A stretch of DNA of 64,000 nucleotides from Clostridiales bacterium (GTDB taxonomy: Bacteria; Bacillota; Clostridia; Oscillospirales; Acutalibacteraceae), in contig JAHZDE010000005.1 in assembly GCA_019422525.1 (NCBI GenBank), forward strand, positions 1-64,000, written 5' to 3'. Positions 42,655 through 50,833 of the stretch are shown one piece after another. Both the position numbers and the translations under genes were made by a program. Below the pieces are notes generated by a model that was given only the letters and a program-made list of their open reading frames with translations, was not told the origin of the DNA and did no database searches. Every line of letters begins with the position of its first letter. The first letter of the stretch is position 1.

Positions 42655-43248
42655 ATGGATTTTGTTTCTCTGGTCGGTATTGCAGTGGGTCTTTCTATGG
42701 ACGCTTTTGCCGTCAGTCTGACAAATGGAGCTGTCACCAAAAAAGTCAACCTGCCCTTTGCCCTGCGTATGGCGGCCTGTTTCGGCTTATTTCAGGCTTT
42801 TATGCCCTTTATCGGCTGGTTGGTCGGTACTGCCGGCGCTGGAATTATCTCTGCCATTGACCATTGGGTGGCGCTGATTCTGCTGGGAATTATTGGCGGT
42901 CAAATGATCCGGGAATCTTTTTCTCATGAAGAAGATGCATGCCAGCCGGGAAGCCGGGAAGCCATCAGTCTGAAAATGCTGCTGGCCATGGCAGTGGCTA
43001 CCAGTATTGATGCACTGGCAACCGGAATCATTTTGCCTGGTGCAGTGGGCGCCAGCAGTATTCCTCTCATGCTCCTATCTGTGGGCATTATCGGTCTTAT
43101 CACCTTTTTGCTGTGTCTGGCCGGTGTTTATATCGGGAAAAAATTTGGATGTCTTCTTTCCTCCAAGGCCGAACTGGCGGGAGGAATTGTATTGATTGCA
43201 ATTGGCATTAAAATTTTTCTTGACCATATGGTTTTCTCAGCTGGTTAA
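42655..43248 (+). CDS. mntP: manganese efflux pump MntP
   Basis: MntP exports Mn(II). The 197-residue protein has six membrane helices in two repeats, with the family acidic motifs GLSMDAFAVSL in helix 1 and ATSIDALATG in helix 4. GGAGC precedes the ATG. It appears to be a single gene unit. A DtxR/MntR-type regulator occurs at 57.6 kb, but I see no shared operator. Confidence 0.95.
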   Translation: MDFVSLVGIAVGLSMDAFAVSLTNGAVTKKVNLPFALRMAACFGLFQAFMPFIGWLVGTAGAGIISAIDHWVALILLGIIGGQMIRESFSHEEDACQPGSREAISLKMLLAMAVATSIDALATGIILPGAVGASSIPLMLLSVGIIGLITFLLCLAGVYIGKKFGCLLSSKAELAGGIVLIAIGIKIFLDHMVFSAG

Positions 43249-43316
43249 TCATATCCGGCTTTATTGTACCATATTCTCCACCTCGTTTGAACCTTTTATA
43301 GAAAATGTCGTAAATA

Positions 43317-43345
43317 TTTCAAAACAACAGGTAGTATTTTATAAA
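43317..43345 (+). promoter_or_regulatory. probable gatCAB promoter
   Basis: TTTCAA (43317-43322), 17 nt and TATAAA (43340-43345). This would start transcription just before or inside the structured leader; if transcription starts at about 43352, the 5' arm of the outer stem would be partly lost, so the exact start matters. Confidence 0.45.
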
Positions 43346-43349
43346 ATTT

Positions 43350-43450
43350 AGGCACAGGATTCTTTTGTCCTATTTCTTCGCGCCGCCCTGCCGGTCTTTC
43401 CGCTTGCATTGGTGAAGAAAACGGCAGAAGGCTTCTGTGCCTTTTCTTTG
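43350..43450 (+). ncRNA. structured leader RNA upstream of gatC (candidate)
   Basis: AGGCACAG (43350-43357) pairs with CTGTGCCT (43435-43442) and is followed by TTTCTTTG. Inside, TTTCTTC (43373-43379) pairs with GAAGAAA (43414-43420), while CTGCCG (43388-43393) pairs with CGGCAG (43422-43427). The last two cross, so they are either a pseudoknot or alternatives. No T-box consensus is present. Confidence 0.45.
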
Positions 43451-43478
43451 ATACTTGATAGAGGAAGTGACCAATCTT

Positions 43479-43751
43479 ATGAATCCGGAAGAAGTAACCC
43501 AGCTTGCCATGCTGGCAAAGCTTTCTGTGGAGGAAGAGGACTTGAACGTAATCGCCCATGGGTTATCCGATATGCAGTCTTTCTTCTCCCAAATTCAAGG
43601 TGCTCAAACTGACGACGTGATAGAAGAAACATTTCCCGCTCAACTACGCCCGGATGAAATACAGCCTTCGCTTTTACAGAATCAGGCGCTGCATAACCGA
43701 GGGCAGGACGGATATTTCCTATTTGAAACCCAAAGGAGGGATGTCCCGTGA
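43479..43751 (+). CDS. gatC: Asp-tRNA(Asn)/Glu-tRNA(Gln) amidotransferase subunit C
   Basis: GatC wraps around GatA and GatB and stabilises the amidotransferase. The 90-residue protein shows MNPEEVTQLAMLAKLSVEEE, the family's N-terminal helix, and the C-terminal LRPDEI segment. The ATG at 43479 has AGGAAGTGA upstream; a TTG at 43455 is the longer alternative. Its stop overlaps the gatA GTG start by four bases (GTGA). Confidence 0.93.
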   Translation: MNPEEVTQLAMLAKLSVEEEDLNVIAHGLSDMQSFFSQIQGAQTDDVIEETFPAQLRPDEIQPSLLQNQALHNRGQDGYFLFETQRRDVP

Positions 43752-45220
43752 GCGTCATTCGCCGTATTCATACGCTGCTTGAAAGCCGCACGCTTTCCCC
43801 GGAGGAGCTCACGGAATATTTTCTGTCTGCCATCCAGTGGGAGAACCCTCGGCTGAATGCATATCTCACAGTCTCAGAAGAAGCGGCTCGCAAGCAGTCG
43901 GGAAAGGCCGGGGAAGCTTTTCAAAACGGAACCGCCAGCTTGCTGACCGGAATTCCTGTGTGTCTGAAAGACAACCTGTGCGTTCAGGGGATGCCTGCGA
44001 CCTGCGCTTCCCGGATGCTGGAAAACTTTGAACCCATATATGATGCGGCCGTGTGGGAACAGCTTTCCAAAGCCGGGGCGGTACTGCTGGGAAAAACCAA
44101 TATGGACGAGTTTGCCATGGGTTCCTCCACCGAAACTTCCTATTTTGGCCCGGCAAAAAATCCCCGGAATGAAATGCTCTCTCCCGGAGGCTCTTCCGGC
44201 GGGTCGGCAGCAGCCGTGGCAGCTGGACTTGCTGTTGGCGCTCTGGGCACCGATACCGGTGGCTCTGTGCGGCAGCCGGCAGCCTTTTGCGGTATCACCG
44301 GGATAAAGCCCACCTATGGCGCAGTTTCCCGCTGGGGACTGATTGCCTATGCTTCCAGCCTGGACCAAGTAGGTGTGATGGCTCTCTGTGCCGAAGACAC
44401 CGCCTTGCTGCTTGACCACATTTCAAAAAAAGATTCCCGGGATGATACCAGCCGGGGACTTTCAGAAACCGTTTCGTCTCTGCGGGAACCCATTTCGGGA
44501 AAACGGGCTGTTATTGTGCGGGAGATGATGGCCGGGGCAACTCAATCTGTCCAAAAAACAGTAGAGGATACGGCGGCACGGCTGTGTTCTCTTGGAGTGG
44601 ATGTCGCGGAAATATCTGTTCCTGCGCTAAAGTATACAGCTTCGGCCTATTACATCATTGCTTGTGCGGAAGCTTCGTCCAACTTGGCCCGCTATGACGG
44701 CTTGCGATATGGATACCGCAGTGATACTCCCAGCGCCTCCTTTCATGAGTTTGTATGCCGGAACCGCCAGGAAGGATTCGGTGAAGAAGTTCGGCGGCGA
44801 ATTCTTATGGGTACTTATGTACTTTCATCCGGACATCAGGAGCAGTATTATCAAAAAGCCCGACGGGTACAAAGTCTCATTCGTCGTGAACTGCTGGCTG
44901 CACTGGACCATGCCGATTTCATTCTTTCTCCGGTATCTCCCATCTCTGAGCTCCCGGCCGGAAAAGCAATTTCTGACCCGGTGGCTGTTTATCAGGCCGA
45001 CCTCTGTACAGCTGCTGCCAATCTTTCGGGCCTGCCGGCTATCAGTGTTCCCTCAGCTATTTGGGAGAACCAGCATCCGGTAGGCGTTCAGCTGATGGGC
45101 AGACCCTTTGCCGAAAGCACACTTCTGCAAGCGGCTTTTTCTCTGGAAACCACCGGCACTCGGCCAGCATATCCGGAAAGTATCTGCAGTCTGATTGGCG
45201 ATGAGAAGGAGGAATTCTGA
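43748..45220 (+). CDS. gatA: Asp-tRNA(Asn)/Glu-tRNA(Gln) amidotransferase subunit A
   Basis: GatA is the glutaminase that supplies ammonia to GatB. The amidase-signature Ser-cisSer-Lys triad is visible as K74 (CLKDN), S149 (GGSSGGSA) and S173 (GTDTGGSVRQPA). The length of 490 residues is normal. The GTG start at 43748 has AAAGGAGGGA upstream and overlaps gatC; its TGA overlaps the gatB start by one base. Confidence 0.97.
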   Translation: MSVIRRIHTLLESRTLSPEELTEYFLSAIQWENPRLNAYLTVSEEAARKQSGKAGEAFQNGTASLLTGIPVCLKDNLCVQGMPATCASRMLENFEPIYDAAVWEQLSKAGAVLLGKTNMDEFAMGSSTETSYFGPAKNPRNEMLSPGGSSGGSAAAVAAGLAVGALGTDTGGSVRQPAAFCGITGIKPTYGAVSRWGLIAYASSLDQVGVMALCAEDTALLLDHISKKDSRDDTSRGLSETVSSLREPISGKRAVIVREMMAGATQSVQKTVEDTAARLCSLGVDVAEISVPALKYTASAYYIIACAEASSNLARYDGLRYGYRSDTPSASFHEFVCRNRQEGFGEEVRRRILMGTYVLSSGHQEQYYQKARRVQSLIRRELLAALDHADFILSPVSPISELPAGKAISDPVAVYQADLCTAAANLSGLPAISVPSAIWENQHPVGVQLMGRPFAESTLLQAAFSLETTGTRPAYPESICSLIGDEKEEF

Positions 45221-46641
45221 TGGAATATGAGCTGGTTTGCGGGCTGGAAACTCATATTGAGCTCTCCACCCGGACAAAGGTATTCTGCGGCTGCTCTACG
45301 GCCTTTGGCGGTGAACCCAACACTCGATGCTGTCCGGTTTGTTTGGGACTGCCTGGCAGCTTACCGGTACTCAACCGGCAGGCTGTAGAATATACGGTTT
45401 TGGCCGGTTTAGCGCTCAATTGCAGCATTTCGCCGGTTTCCCATATGGACAGAAAAAATTACTGCTATCCCGATTTGCCAAAAGCCTATCAGATTTCCCA
45501 ATATGACACGCCTCTGTGCCATGATGGCCATGTGACGCTTTCTAATGGCCGCATCATTCGCATTGAGCGTATCCATCTGGAAGAAGATGCCGGAAAACTG
45601 ATTCATGAATCCGGTCGCACTTTTGTGGACTATAATCGCTGCGGCGTCCCGTTAATTGAAATTGTCACCAAGCCTGATTTTCGTTCTGTCGAGGAAGCAA
45701 GAGAATATCTGGAAATCATCCAGCTGACCATGCGGTATATTGGAGTTTCCGACTGCAAAATGCAGGAAGGCTCCCTCCGCAGTGATGTCAATGTCTCTCT
45801 TCGACCCAAGGACAGCGTTAGCTTGGGAACTCGTACAGAAATTAAAAATATGAACTCTTTTTCCTTTATGGAAAAAGCCATCAGCTATGAAGTACAGCGG
45901 CAGACTCACATTTTGGAATCGGGCGGCTGCGTGCTTCAGGAAACCCTCCGATTTTTGCCGGAAGAGAATCGTACAGAGCCCATGCGGAACAAAGAAGATG
46001 CCAAAGACTATCGCTTTTTCCCGGAACCGGATTTATGCGCAGTTACGGTTTCAAAAAAGGACATCAGCCGCCTGCAAGCTTCTTTACCCGAACTGCCCCA
46101 GTCCAAAGAAGCCCGCTATCAACAGGATTTTGGACTTACACGGGAGGATGCCCGTTTGCTGGTGCGGTATCGAAAAATTGCTGAATATTTTGAAAAAACG
46201 GCCTCTACCCTTCAAAAGCCTAAAATCGCCGCTAATTTTATTGTAGGAGCCGTTTTCCGCCGGTTAAAAACTGAAATCGAAAAAGAAGCGGCAAATATCC
46301 CCGTTTCTCCCGAAAAGCTTGGGGAGTTGCTTTCTCTTTTGGAATGTAAAAAGCTGTCCATGGATTTGGCAAAATCTACACTGGAAACCATGCTGGATAC
46401 CGGGAAAGGCTGTATGGAACTGCTCTCACCGGAAGATTTTCAGGAAATCTCATCAGAACAGTTACAACAGCTATGCCGTCAGGCCATAGAAAGCAATCCC
46501 AAGGCGGTAAAAGACTTCTGCTCGGGAAAAGAAAAGGCCCTCAAAGCACTTCTCGGAGCCGTTATGCGTCAATGCCGCGGCAAGGCCGATGCCCCTCAAG
46601 TGGAAACTATCCTTCGGAAAATCATAAAGGCATCAGAATAA
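45220..46641 (+). CDS. gatB: Asp-tRNA(Asn)/Glu-tRNA(Gln) amidotransferase subunit B
   Basis: GatB binds and activates misacylated tRNA for transamidation. The 473-residue sequence starts YELVCGLETHIELST, has VSHMDRKNYCYPDLPKAYQ with metal ligands, LEEDAGKLIHE, DYNRCGVPLIEIVT and the C-terminal YqeY-like tail. AAGGAGGA precedes the ATG. It ends the gatCAB operon. Confidence 0.97.
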   Translation: MEYELVCGLETHIELSTRTKVFCGCSTAFGGEPNTRCCPVCLGLPGSLPVLNRQAVEYTVLAGLALNCSISPVSHMDRKNYCYPDLPKAYQISQYDTPLCHDGHVTLSNGRIIRIERIHLEEDAGKLIHESGRTFVDYNRCGVPLIEIVTKPDFRSVEEAREYLEIIQLTMRYIGVSDCKMQEGSLRSDVNVSLRPKDSVSLGTRTEIKNMNSFSFMEKAISYEVQRQTHILESGGCVLQETLRFLPEENRTEPMRNKEDAKDYRFFPEPDLCAVTVSKKDISRLQASLPELPQSKEARYQQDFGLTREDARLLVRYRKIAEYFEKTASTLQKPKIAANFIVGAVFRRLKTEIEKEAANIPVSPEKLGELLSLLECKKLSMDLAKSTLETMLDTGKGCMELLSPEDFQEISSEQLQQLCRQAIESNPKAVKDFCSGKEKALKALLGAVMRQCRGKADAPQVETILRKIIKASE

Positions 46642-46653
46642 AAATCTGAAATC

Positions 46654-46695
46654 AAAAGGCTCCCGCCTACAGTATGCTGTAGATGGGAGCCTTTT
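46654..46695. terminator. bidirectional terminator between gatB and the yfcE-like gene
   Basis: AAAAGGCTCCC and GGGAGCCTTTT form the outer stem, with CTACAG/CTGTAG inside and T-runs on both strands. Confidence 0.93.
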
Positions 46696-46708
46696 ATTTG
46701 AGTGTCAA

Positions 46709-47254
46709 TTATTGAAAATGTTCTGCCCGATAAATTTCGCCGCCCATGGTTTTGAATATCACTTCATCTTCTCTCAAAATCACATAGCTATGATGGCTGT
46801 TCTCCTTAGGAATGGCTATGGAACCTGGATTCAGGTACCAGTTCTCCCCCATTTTTTCCCACTTGGGCACATGAGTGTGGCCATTGAGCAATATATCACC
46901 GGGCCGCAGAAACGGCGGATTCTCCGGGTTTACATGGTGGCCATGGCTGGCATATACCATACGTCCGTCCCAATACAGCAGACAGGATTCCGCCAAAATC
47001 GGAAATTCCAGCACCATTTGGTCCACTTCTGTGTCACAATTGCCGCGAATACATACCAATGATTCACGAATTCCATTCAGCATGGTAATCACTTCTTTTG
47101 GATTATACTCCCGGGGAAGGTCGTTGCGAGGGCCATGATACAGAATATCCCCCAGCAAAAGGAGTCGGTCCGGCTGCTCTTTGTGAAAAAGGTCTACCAG
47201 CTTTCGGCAATAATGGGCGGAGCCGTGAATATCGGAAGCTATCATCAATTTCAT
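46709..47254 (-). CDS. YfcE family phosphodiesterase
   Basis: A 181-residue calcineurin-like phosphodiesterase of the YfcE/MJ0936 type. Metal motifs are SDIHGS, LLGDILYHGPRN, IRGNCDTEVD, SHGHHV and NGHTHVP. YfcE enzymes hydrolyse model phosphodiesters; the cell substrate is unknown. The ATG follows AAAGGA. The terminator of the upstream P-loop gene ends only 24 nt before its start, so it depends on read-through or a promoter I cannot see. Confidence 0.93.
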   Translation of the reverse strand: MKLMIASDIHGSAHYCRKLVDLFHKEQPDRLLLLGDILYHGPRNDLPREYNPKEVITMLNGIRESLVCIRGNCDTEVDQMVLEFPILAESCLLYWDGRMVYASHGHHVNPENPPFLRPGDILLNGHTHVPKWEKMGENWYLNPGSIAIPKENSHHSYVILREDEVIFKTMGGEIYRAEHFQ

Positions 47255-47277
47255 GGATTATAATTCCTTTCCAAATT

Positions 47278-47314
47278 CAAAAACCGCCTGTCTGTCCGCA
47301 GACAGGCAGGCGGC
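47278..47314 (-). terminator. terminator after the P-loop gene
   Basis: Minus-strand GCCGCCTGCCTGTC and GACAGACAGGCGG pair around a short loop and are followed by TTTTTG. Confidence 0.9.
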
Positions 47315-47342
47315 CATCTGTTACCGAATCAATGATAAGTAA

Positions 47343-47759
47343 TCAGATCTTGTTGACCATTGCAAGAACCTCAGCGGGAATCTCACTCTCGTCAGCAGAG
47401 ACGGACAGCGTAATCGTTACGTTGGCCTCTTCAGAAAGCTTTTTAGCCTTCGTAACCAAATCGGTCAGAGCAGCCATATCCTGGCCAATGATTTTCAGGG
47501 TGGAGTCCAGCAGGATGTCGGTCACATCATAGTTACCAGCACAGATGCCGCACAGGAAACCTTCCAGTGCGTCCAGTCCCTTAATGCCATAGGCATCGCT
47601 GTCAATCAAACGGGCTCTATGGGAAATATCATAAGTCAGCTTCAGGCCCTTTTCGATGACCACGACGTTGCCGTTGGAAGTTTCGACTGCCTTGTTGGCA
47701 TAGTCAATGAGCTTCTTGGTCTTGCCGGAACCCTTCTTGCCGATGAATACGTTAATCAT
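47343..47759 (-). CDS. small P-loop NTPase-like protein of unknown function
   Basis: The 138 residues begin with a textbook Walker A (FIGKKGSGKTKKLIDYAN, GKKGSGKT at 7-14) and have a hydrophobic strand ending in Asp (VTDILLDST) that could be Walker B. The rest looks like a small alpha/beta fold. It is too short for PilT or RecA, although proteins like this are sometimes named after PilT. AGGAGGA precedes the ATG. It lies 50 nt downstream of pgi and ends at a strong terminator, so it is probably co-transcribed with pgi. Confidence 0.8.
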   Translation of the reverse strand: MINVFIGKKGSGKTKKLIDYANKAVETSNGNVVVIEKGLKLTYDISHRARLIDSDAYGIKGLDALEGFLCGICAGNYDVTDILLDSTLKIIGQDMAALTDLVTKAKKLSEEANVTITLSVSADESEIPAEVLAMVNKI

Positions 47760-47809
47760 AATGAGGTCCTCCTAAGTATTATTTCCCTCCACGGGACAAG
47801 CCCGCGGAA

Positions 47810-49150
47810 TTACTTGTGCAGTCTTGCCTCCAGAGCAGCCTTGGCATCCTCATAGCCGGGCTTGCCCAAAAGGGCGAACATGTTCTTCTTATAGCTTTCA
47901 ACGCCGGGTTGGTCAAAGGGATTGACCGCCAGCAGATAGCCGGAAATTGCGCAGGCCTTTTCAAAGAAGTAAATCAGGCGGCCCAGAGAATCTTCAGAGA
48001 AATCCGGCACGCGAATGACACCATTGGGAACGCCGCCGTCGCAGTGAGCCAATACGGTTCCTTCAAAAGCCTTTTCGTTAATATATGCCATGGTTTTGCC
48101 TTCCAGGAAGTTCAGGCCGTCCACATTCTCCGGGTCGTTGCCAATGACGATTTCTTTCTTTGCTTTGTCAAACAGCACAACCGTTTCAAACATGCAGCGG
48201 CTGCCATCCTGAATAAACTGGCCCATGGAGTGCAGGTCGGTAGAGAATACCACGGAAGCCGGGAACAGACCCTTCTGGTCTTTGCCCTCGCTCTCTCCGT
48301 ACAGCTGCTTCCACCATTCATTCATCATGGTGTAGCAGGGCTCATAGCTGACCATTACTTCCACACTCTTGCCCTTACGATACAGAATGTTGCGGACTGC
48401 AGCATACTGATAGCAGGGGTTGGTTTCCATCTCAGGGTTGTTATATTCTTCCTGTGCAGCAGCTGCACCAGCCATCAGTGCATCAATATCAGCACCGCTG
48501 ACAGCGATAGGCAACAGACCCACGGCAGTGAGAACGGAGAAACGGCCGCCAACATTATCCGGCACCACAAAGGTCTCATAGCCTTCACGGTCTGCCAACT
48601 GCTTCAGTGTGCCGCGAGCACGGTCAGTTGTGCAGTAAATACGTTTGCGAGCTTCTTCTTTACCGTATTTCTTTTCCAGCAATTCACGGAACACACGGAA
48701 AGCAATGGCAGGCTCCGTGGTAGTACCGGACTTGGAAATCATGTTGATGGATACGTCACGGCCTTCGCAGATTTCAATCAACTCTGCCAAAGCAGTGGAG
48801 CTAATGCTATTGCCTGCAAAGTAGATATCGGGAGTATCCTTCTTCATGTTGTTGTAACGGTCAGATTTCAGGAACTCTATGGCAGCACGGGCGCCCAGAT
48901 AGGAGCCACCAATGCCGATTACGATAAATACATCCGTATCCTGCTTGATTTTTGCAGCAGCCGCTTTAATACGGGCAAATTCCTCTTTGTCATAATCCGT
49001 CGGTAAAGTAACCCAGCCGATAAAGTCATTGCCCAATCCGGTGCCATTATGCAGCATCTCATGAGCTGTCTTTACCTGGGGAGCAATTGCACAGTATTCC
49101 TTCTCGCGAATAAAGGAAGAGAGGTGCTGTTTTTCAAATTTGATTGACAT
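47810..49150 (-). CDS. pgi: glucose-6-phosphate isomerase
   Basis: Pgi interconverts glucose- and fructose-6-phosphate. The 446-residue protein is the shorter Gram-positive form and carries VIGIGGSYLGARAAIEFL, SKSGTTTEPAIAFR and the late GVESYKKNMFALLG segment with the catalytic Lys. It has a clear promoter and a leader of about 35 nt. The small P-loop gene follows. Confidence 0.97.
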   Translation of the reverse strand: MSIKFEKQHLSSFIREKEYCAIAPQVKTAHEMLHNGTGLGNDFIGWVTLPTDYDKEEFARIKAAAAKIKQDTDVFIVIGIGGSYLGARAAIEFLKSDRYNNMKKDTPDIYFAGNSISSTALAELIEICEGRDVSINMISKSGTTTEPAIAFRVFRELLEKKYGKEEARKRIYCTTDRARGTLKQLADREGYETFVVPDNVGGRFSVLTAVGLLPIAVSGADIDALMAGAAAAQEEYNNPEMETNPCYQYAAVRNILYRKGKSVEVMVSYEPCYTMMNEWWKQLYGESEGKDQKGLFPASVVFSTDLHSMGQFIQDGSRCMFETVVLFDKAKKEIVIGNDPENVDGLNFLEGKTMAYINEKAFEGTVLAHCDGGVPNGVIRVPDFSEDSLGRLIYFFEKACAISGYLLAVNPFDQPGVESYKKNMFALLGKPGYEDAKAALEARLHK

Positions 49151-49193
49151 TATTAAAAGCCTCCTCTTTTTTATTGGGATTCCTTATGCATAC

Positions 49194-49222
49194 ATTTTAC
49201 AATATTCCTCAGTGATTTGCAA
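49194..49222 (-). promoter_or_regulatory. pgi promoter
   Basis: Minus-strand TTGCAA (49222-49217), 17 nt and TAAAAT (49199-49194), just upstream of the pgi ribosome site. Confidence 0.8.
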
Positions 49223-49275
49223 GAAGATTTGCTAACATTCATAAGAATTTTATTTTCTGTTATTGTTTTATCCGA

Positions 49276-50451
49276 TTATCCTTCACTGTGGGTTATCTCA
49301 GGATGAAAGCTGCACAGTGCTTGTAAAAGCACCAAGAAACATTTCTGCCAAGTAATCTCTTCCACCGATTCCTTGGCCGTGATGGTAGCAGAGGCAAGGG
49401 TTTCGTCTTCCAAAACAAACTCAATTTTCCCCAAAGTCTGGCCTTTTTCTACCGGGGCACGAATATTTTCGGGTACAGAGACACGGGTTTCCACCTGTTC
49501 TTCCTTTCCTTTCGGCACAAGAACTGTGACTGTGGAACCAGCCTGTGTTTGAACGGCAGTTTGCGCAATCATACCGTTGGTAACCGGAATGGGACTCAGT
49601 TTCGGCAGCTTCATTTCCGTACAACTCCAGTTAGCAAAACCGTAGTCCAGGAGCTGGGCAGCTGATGCAAAACGCTCCTGTGTGGTGGTGCAGCCCAGAA
49701 CAACTGCAATCAAACTGAGGCCGCCTCTCTCTGCTGTTGCAGACATACAGCTGCCAGCTTTTCCGGTTGTCCCTGTTTTCAGACCGGTAATTCCGTCATA
49801 GGTTTTCAGCAGTTTGTTGGTATTGACCAGCTGGGTCTTCCCGTCCCGGACACTGTCCATCCAGATTTGGGTATAGTCAAAGATCTTCTCGTGAGAAATC
49901 AGAGCGCGGCTCATCAGCGCCACATCATAAGCACTGGTAAGATGTCCGTCTTCATCCAATCCGTTACAGTTTTTAAAAGTGGTATCTTTCATCCCCAGTT
50001 CCTGAGCCTTTCGGTTCATCTGGCTGACAAAGTCATCTTCACTTCCGGCCACATACTCCGCCAAAACCACCGCTGCATCATTGGCGCTCATAATGACGGT
50101 TGCTTTTAGCAAATCATCAACGGTCATCACTTCGCCTTCTTCCAGCCAGATGTCAGATCCTCCCATAGAGGCGGCATGGGCACTGGCGGCCACTTCATCC
50201 GTCAGCTTGATTTTCCCCGAATCCAGCGCTTCCATCACAAGCAGCAGTGTCATCACTTTGGTAATGGATGCACAAGGCCGCTTTTCATGAGAATTCTTTT
50301 CGTACAAGACCTTCCCGGTTCCCGCTTCCATCAAAACAGCGGACGGTGCGGACACATCTTCCAAAGCGCTGACAGTCCCGGTCCAGCCTGCTGTACAGGC
50401 GATAGCGGCCATTGCTGCGGCAAGACATTTTCTCAAAATATGTTTTTTCAA
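49276..50451 (-). CDS. dacF: D-alanyl-D-alanine carboxypeptidase (DacF/PBP5-like)
   Basis: A serine carboxypeptidase that trims peptidoglycan stem peptides outside the cell. An N-terminal signal peptide (about 1-30) is followed by S62-x-x-K65 (SITK), S122-A-N124 and K225-T-G, the three penicillin-binding motifs, and then a C-terminal beta domain. The length of 391 residues is normal; the C-terminal hydrophobic patch (CFLVLLQALC) may be the membrane anchor. The TTG at 50451 is chosen because AAGGGGGTG lies 6 nt upstream. The sporulation-type name dacF is used by similarity only. Confidence 0.92.
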   Translation of the reverse strand: MKKHILRKCLAAAMAAIACTAGWTGTVSALEDVSAPSAVLMEAGTGKVLYEKNSHEKRPCASITKVMTLLLVMEALDSGKIKLTDEVAASAHAASMGGSDIWLEEGEVMTVDDLLKATVIMSANDAAVVLAEYVAGSEDDFVSQMNRKAQELGMKDTTFKNCNGLDEDGHLTSAYDVALMSRALISHEKIFDYTQIWMDSVRDGKTQLVNTNKLLKTYDGITGLKTGTTGKAGSCMSATAERGGLSLIAVVLGCTTTQERFASAAQLLDYGFANWSCTEMKLPKLSPIPVTNGMIAQTAVQTQAGSTVTVLVPKGKEEQVETRVSVPENIRAPVEKGQTLGKIEFVLEDETLASATITAKESVEEITWQKCFLVLLQALCSFHPEITHSEG

Positions 50452-50552
50452 ACCCGGCACCCCCTTATCAGACCATATGCACTTCTTGGACGGATTATCC
50501 CGGCGATTCCAGAAAATGCTGCATAAATTGTTTGTTTTGAAACGGGTCTATG

Positions 50553-50583
50553 AAAAAAAGAGACACCCTAAAAAGGATGTCTC
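50553..50583 (-). terminator. terminator after the DUF3006 gene
   Basis: Minus-strand GGAGACATCC and GGGTGTCTC pair and are followed by TTTTTTT. Confidence 0.88.
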
Positions 50584-50605
50584 CGTCAAAAAATATAAAT
50601 TTTTA

Positions 50606-50833
50606 TCAAGCCCTTTTAGACGGCTTTTTCTGTCGTGCAGCCATTTTTTCCAACCTCTGGCGAGTGGCTTCCTCGTTTACGGAGATTTCGCCTTCATCCG
50701 AAATCTCCAGAACATCCCCCGCTTTTGCACCTTTGGGAAGCTCCTGCCGGTCAATGCCAAACAGCTTTTCCACGCCGTCCTCTTTGCAAATGGCATATCC
50801 GCCTTCAAAACGATCCAATATCAGTCTTTTCAT
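50606..50833 (-). CDS. DUF3006 domain protein
   Basis: A 75-residue protein with the DUF3006 layout: LILDRFEGGYAICKEDG, then a short beta barrel and a basic helical tail. Its function is unknown. It overlaps the upstream MBL-fold gene by four bases (ATGA). DUF3006 genes are regularly found next to ComEC-like MBL proteins in Bacillota, and that is the case here. Confidence 0.9.
   Translation of the reverse strand: MKRLILDRFEGGYAICKEDGVEKLFGIDRQELPKGAKAGDVLEISDEGEISVNEEATRQRLEKMAARQKKPSKRA

Noticed and set aside
43350..43450. T-box riboswitch before gatC
   Set aside because: The AGGGTGGNACCGCG antiterminator motif is absent.
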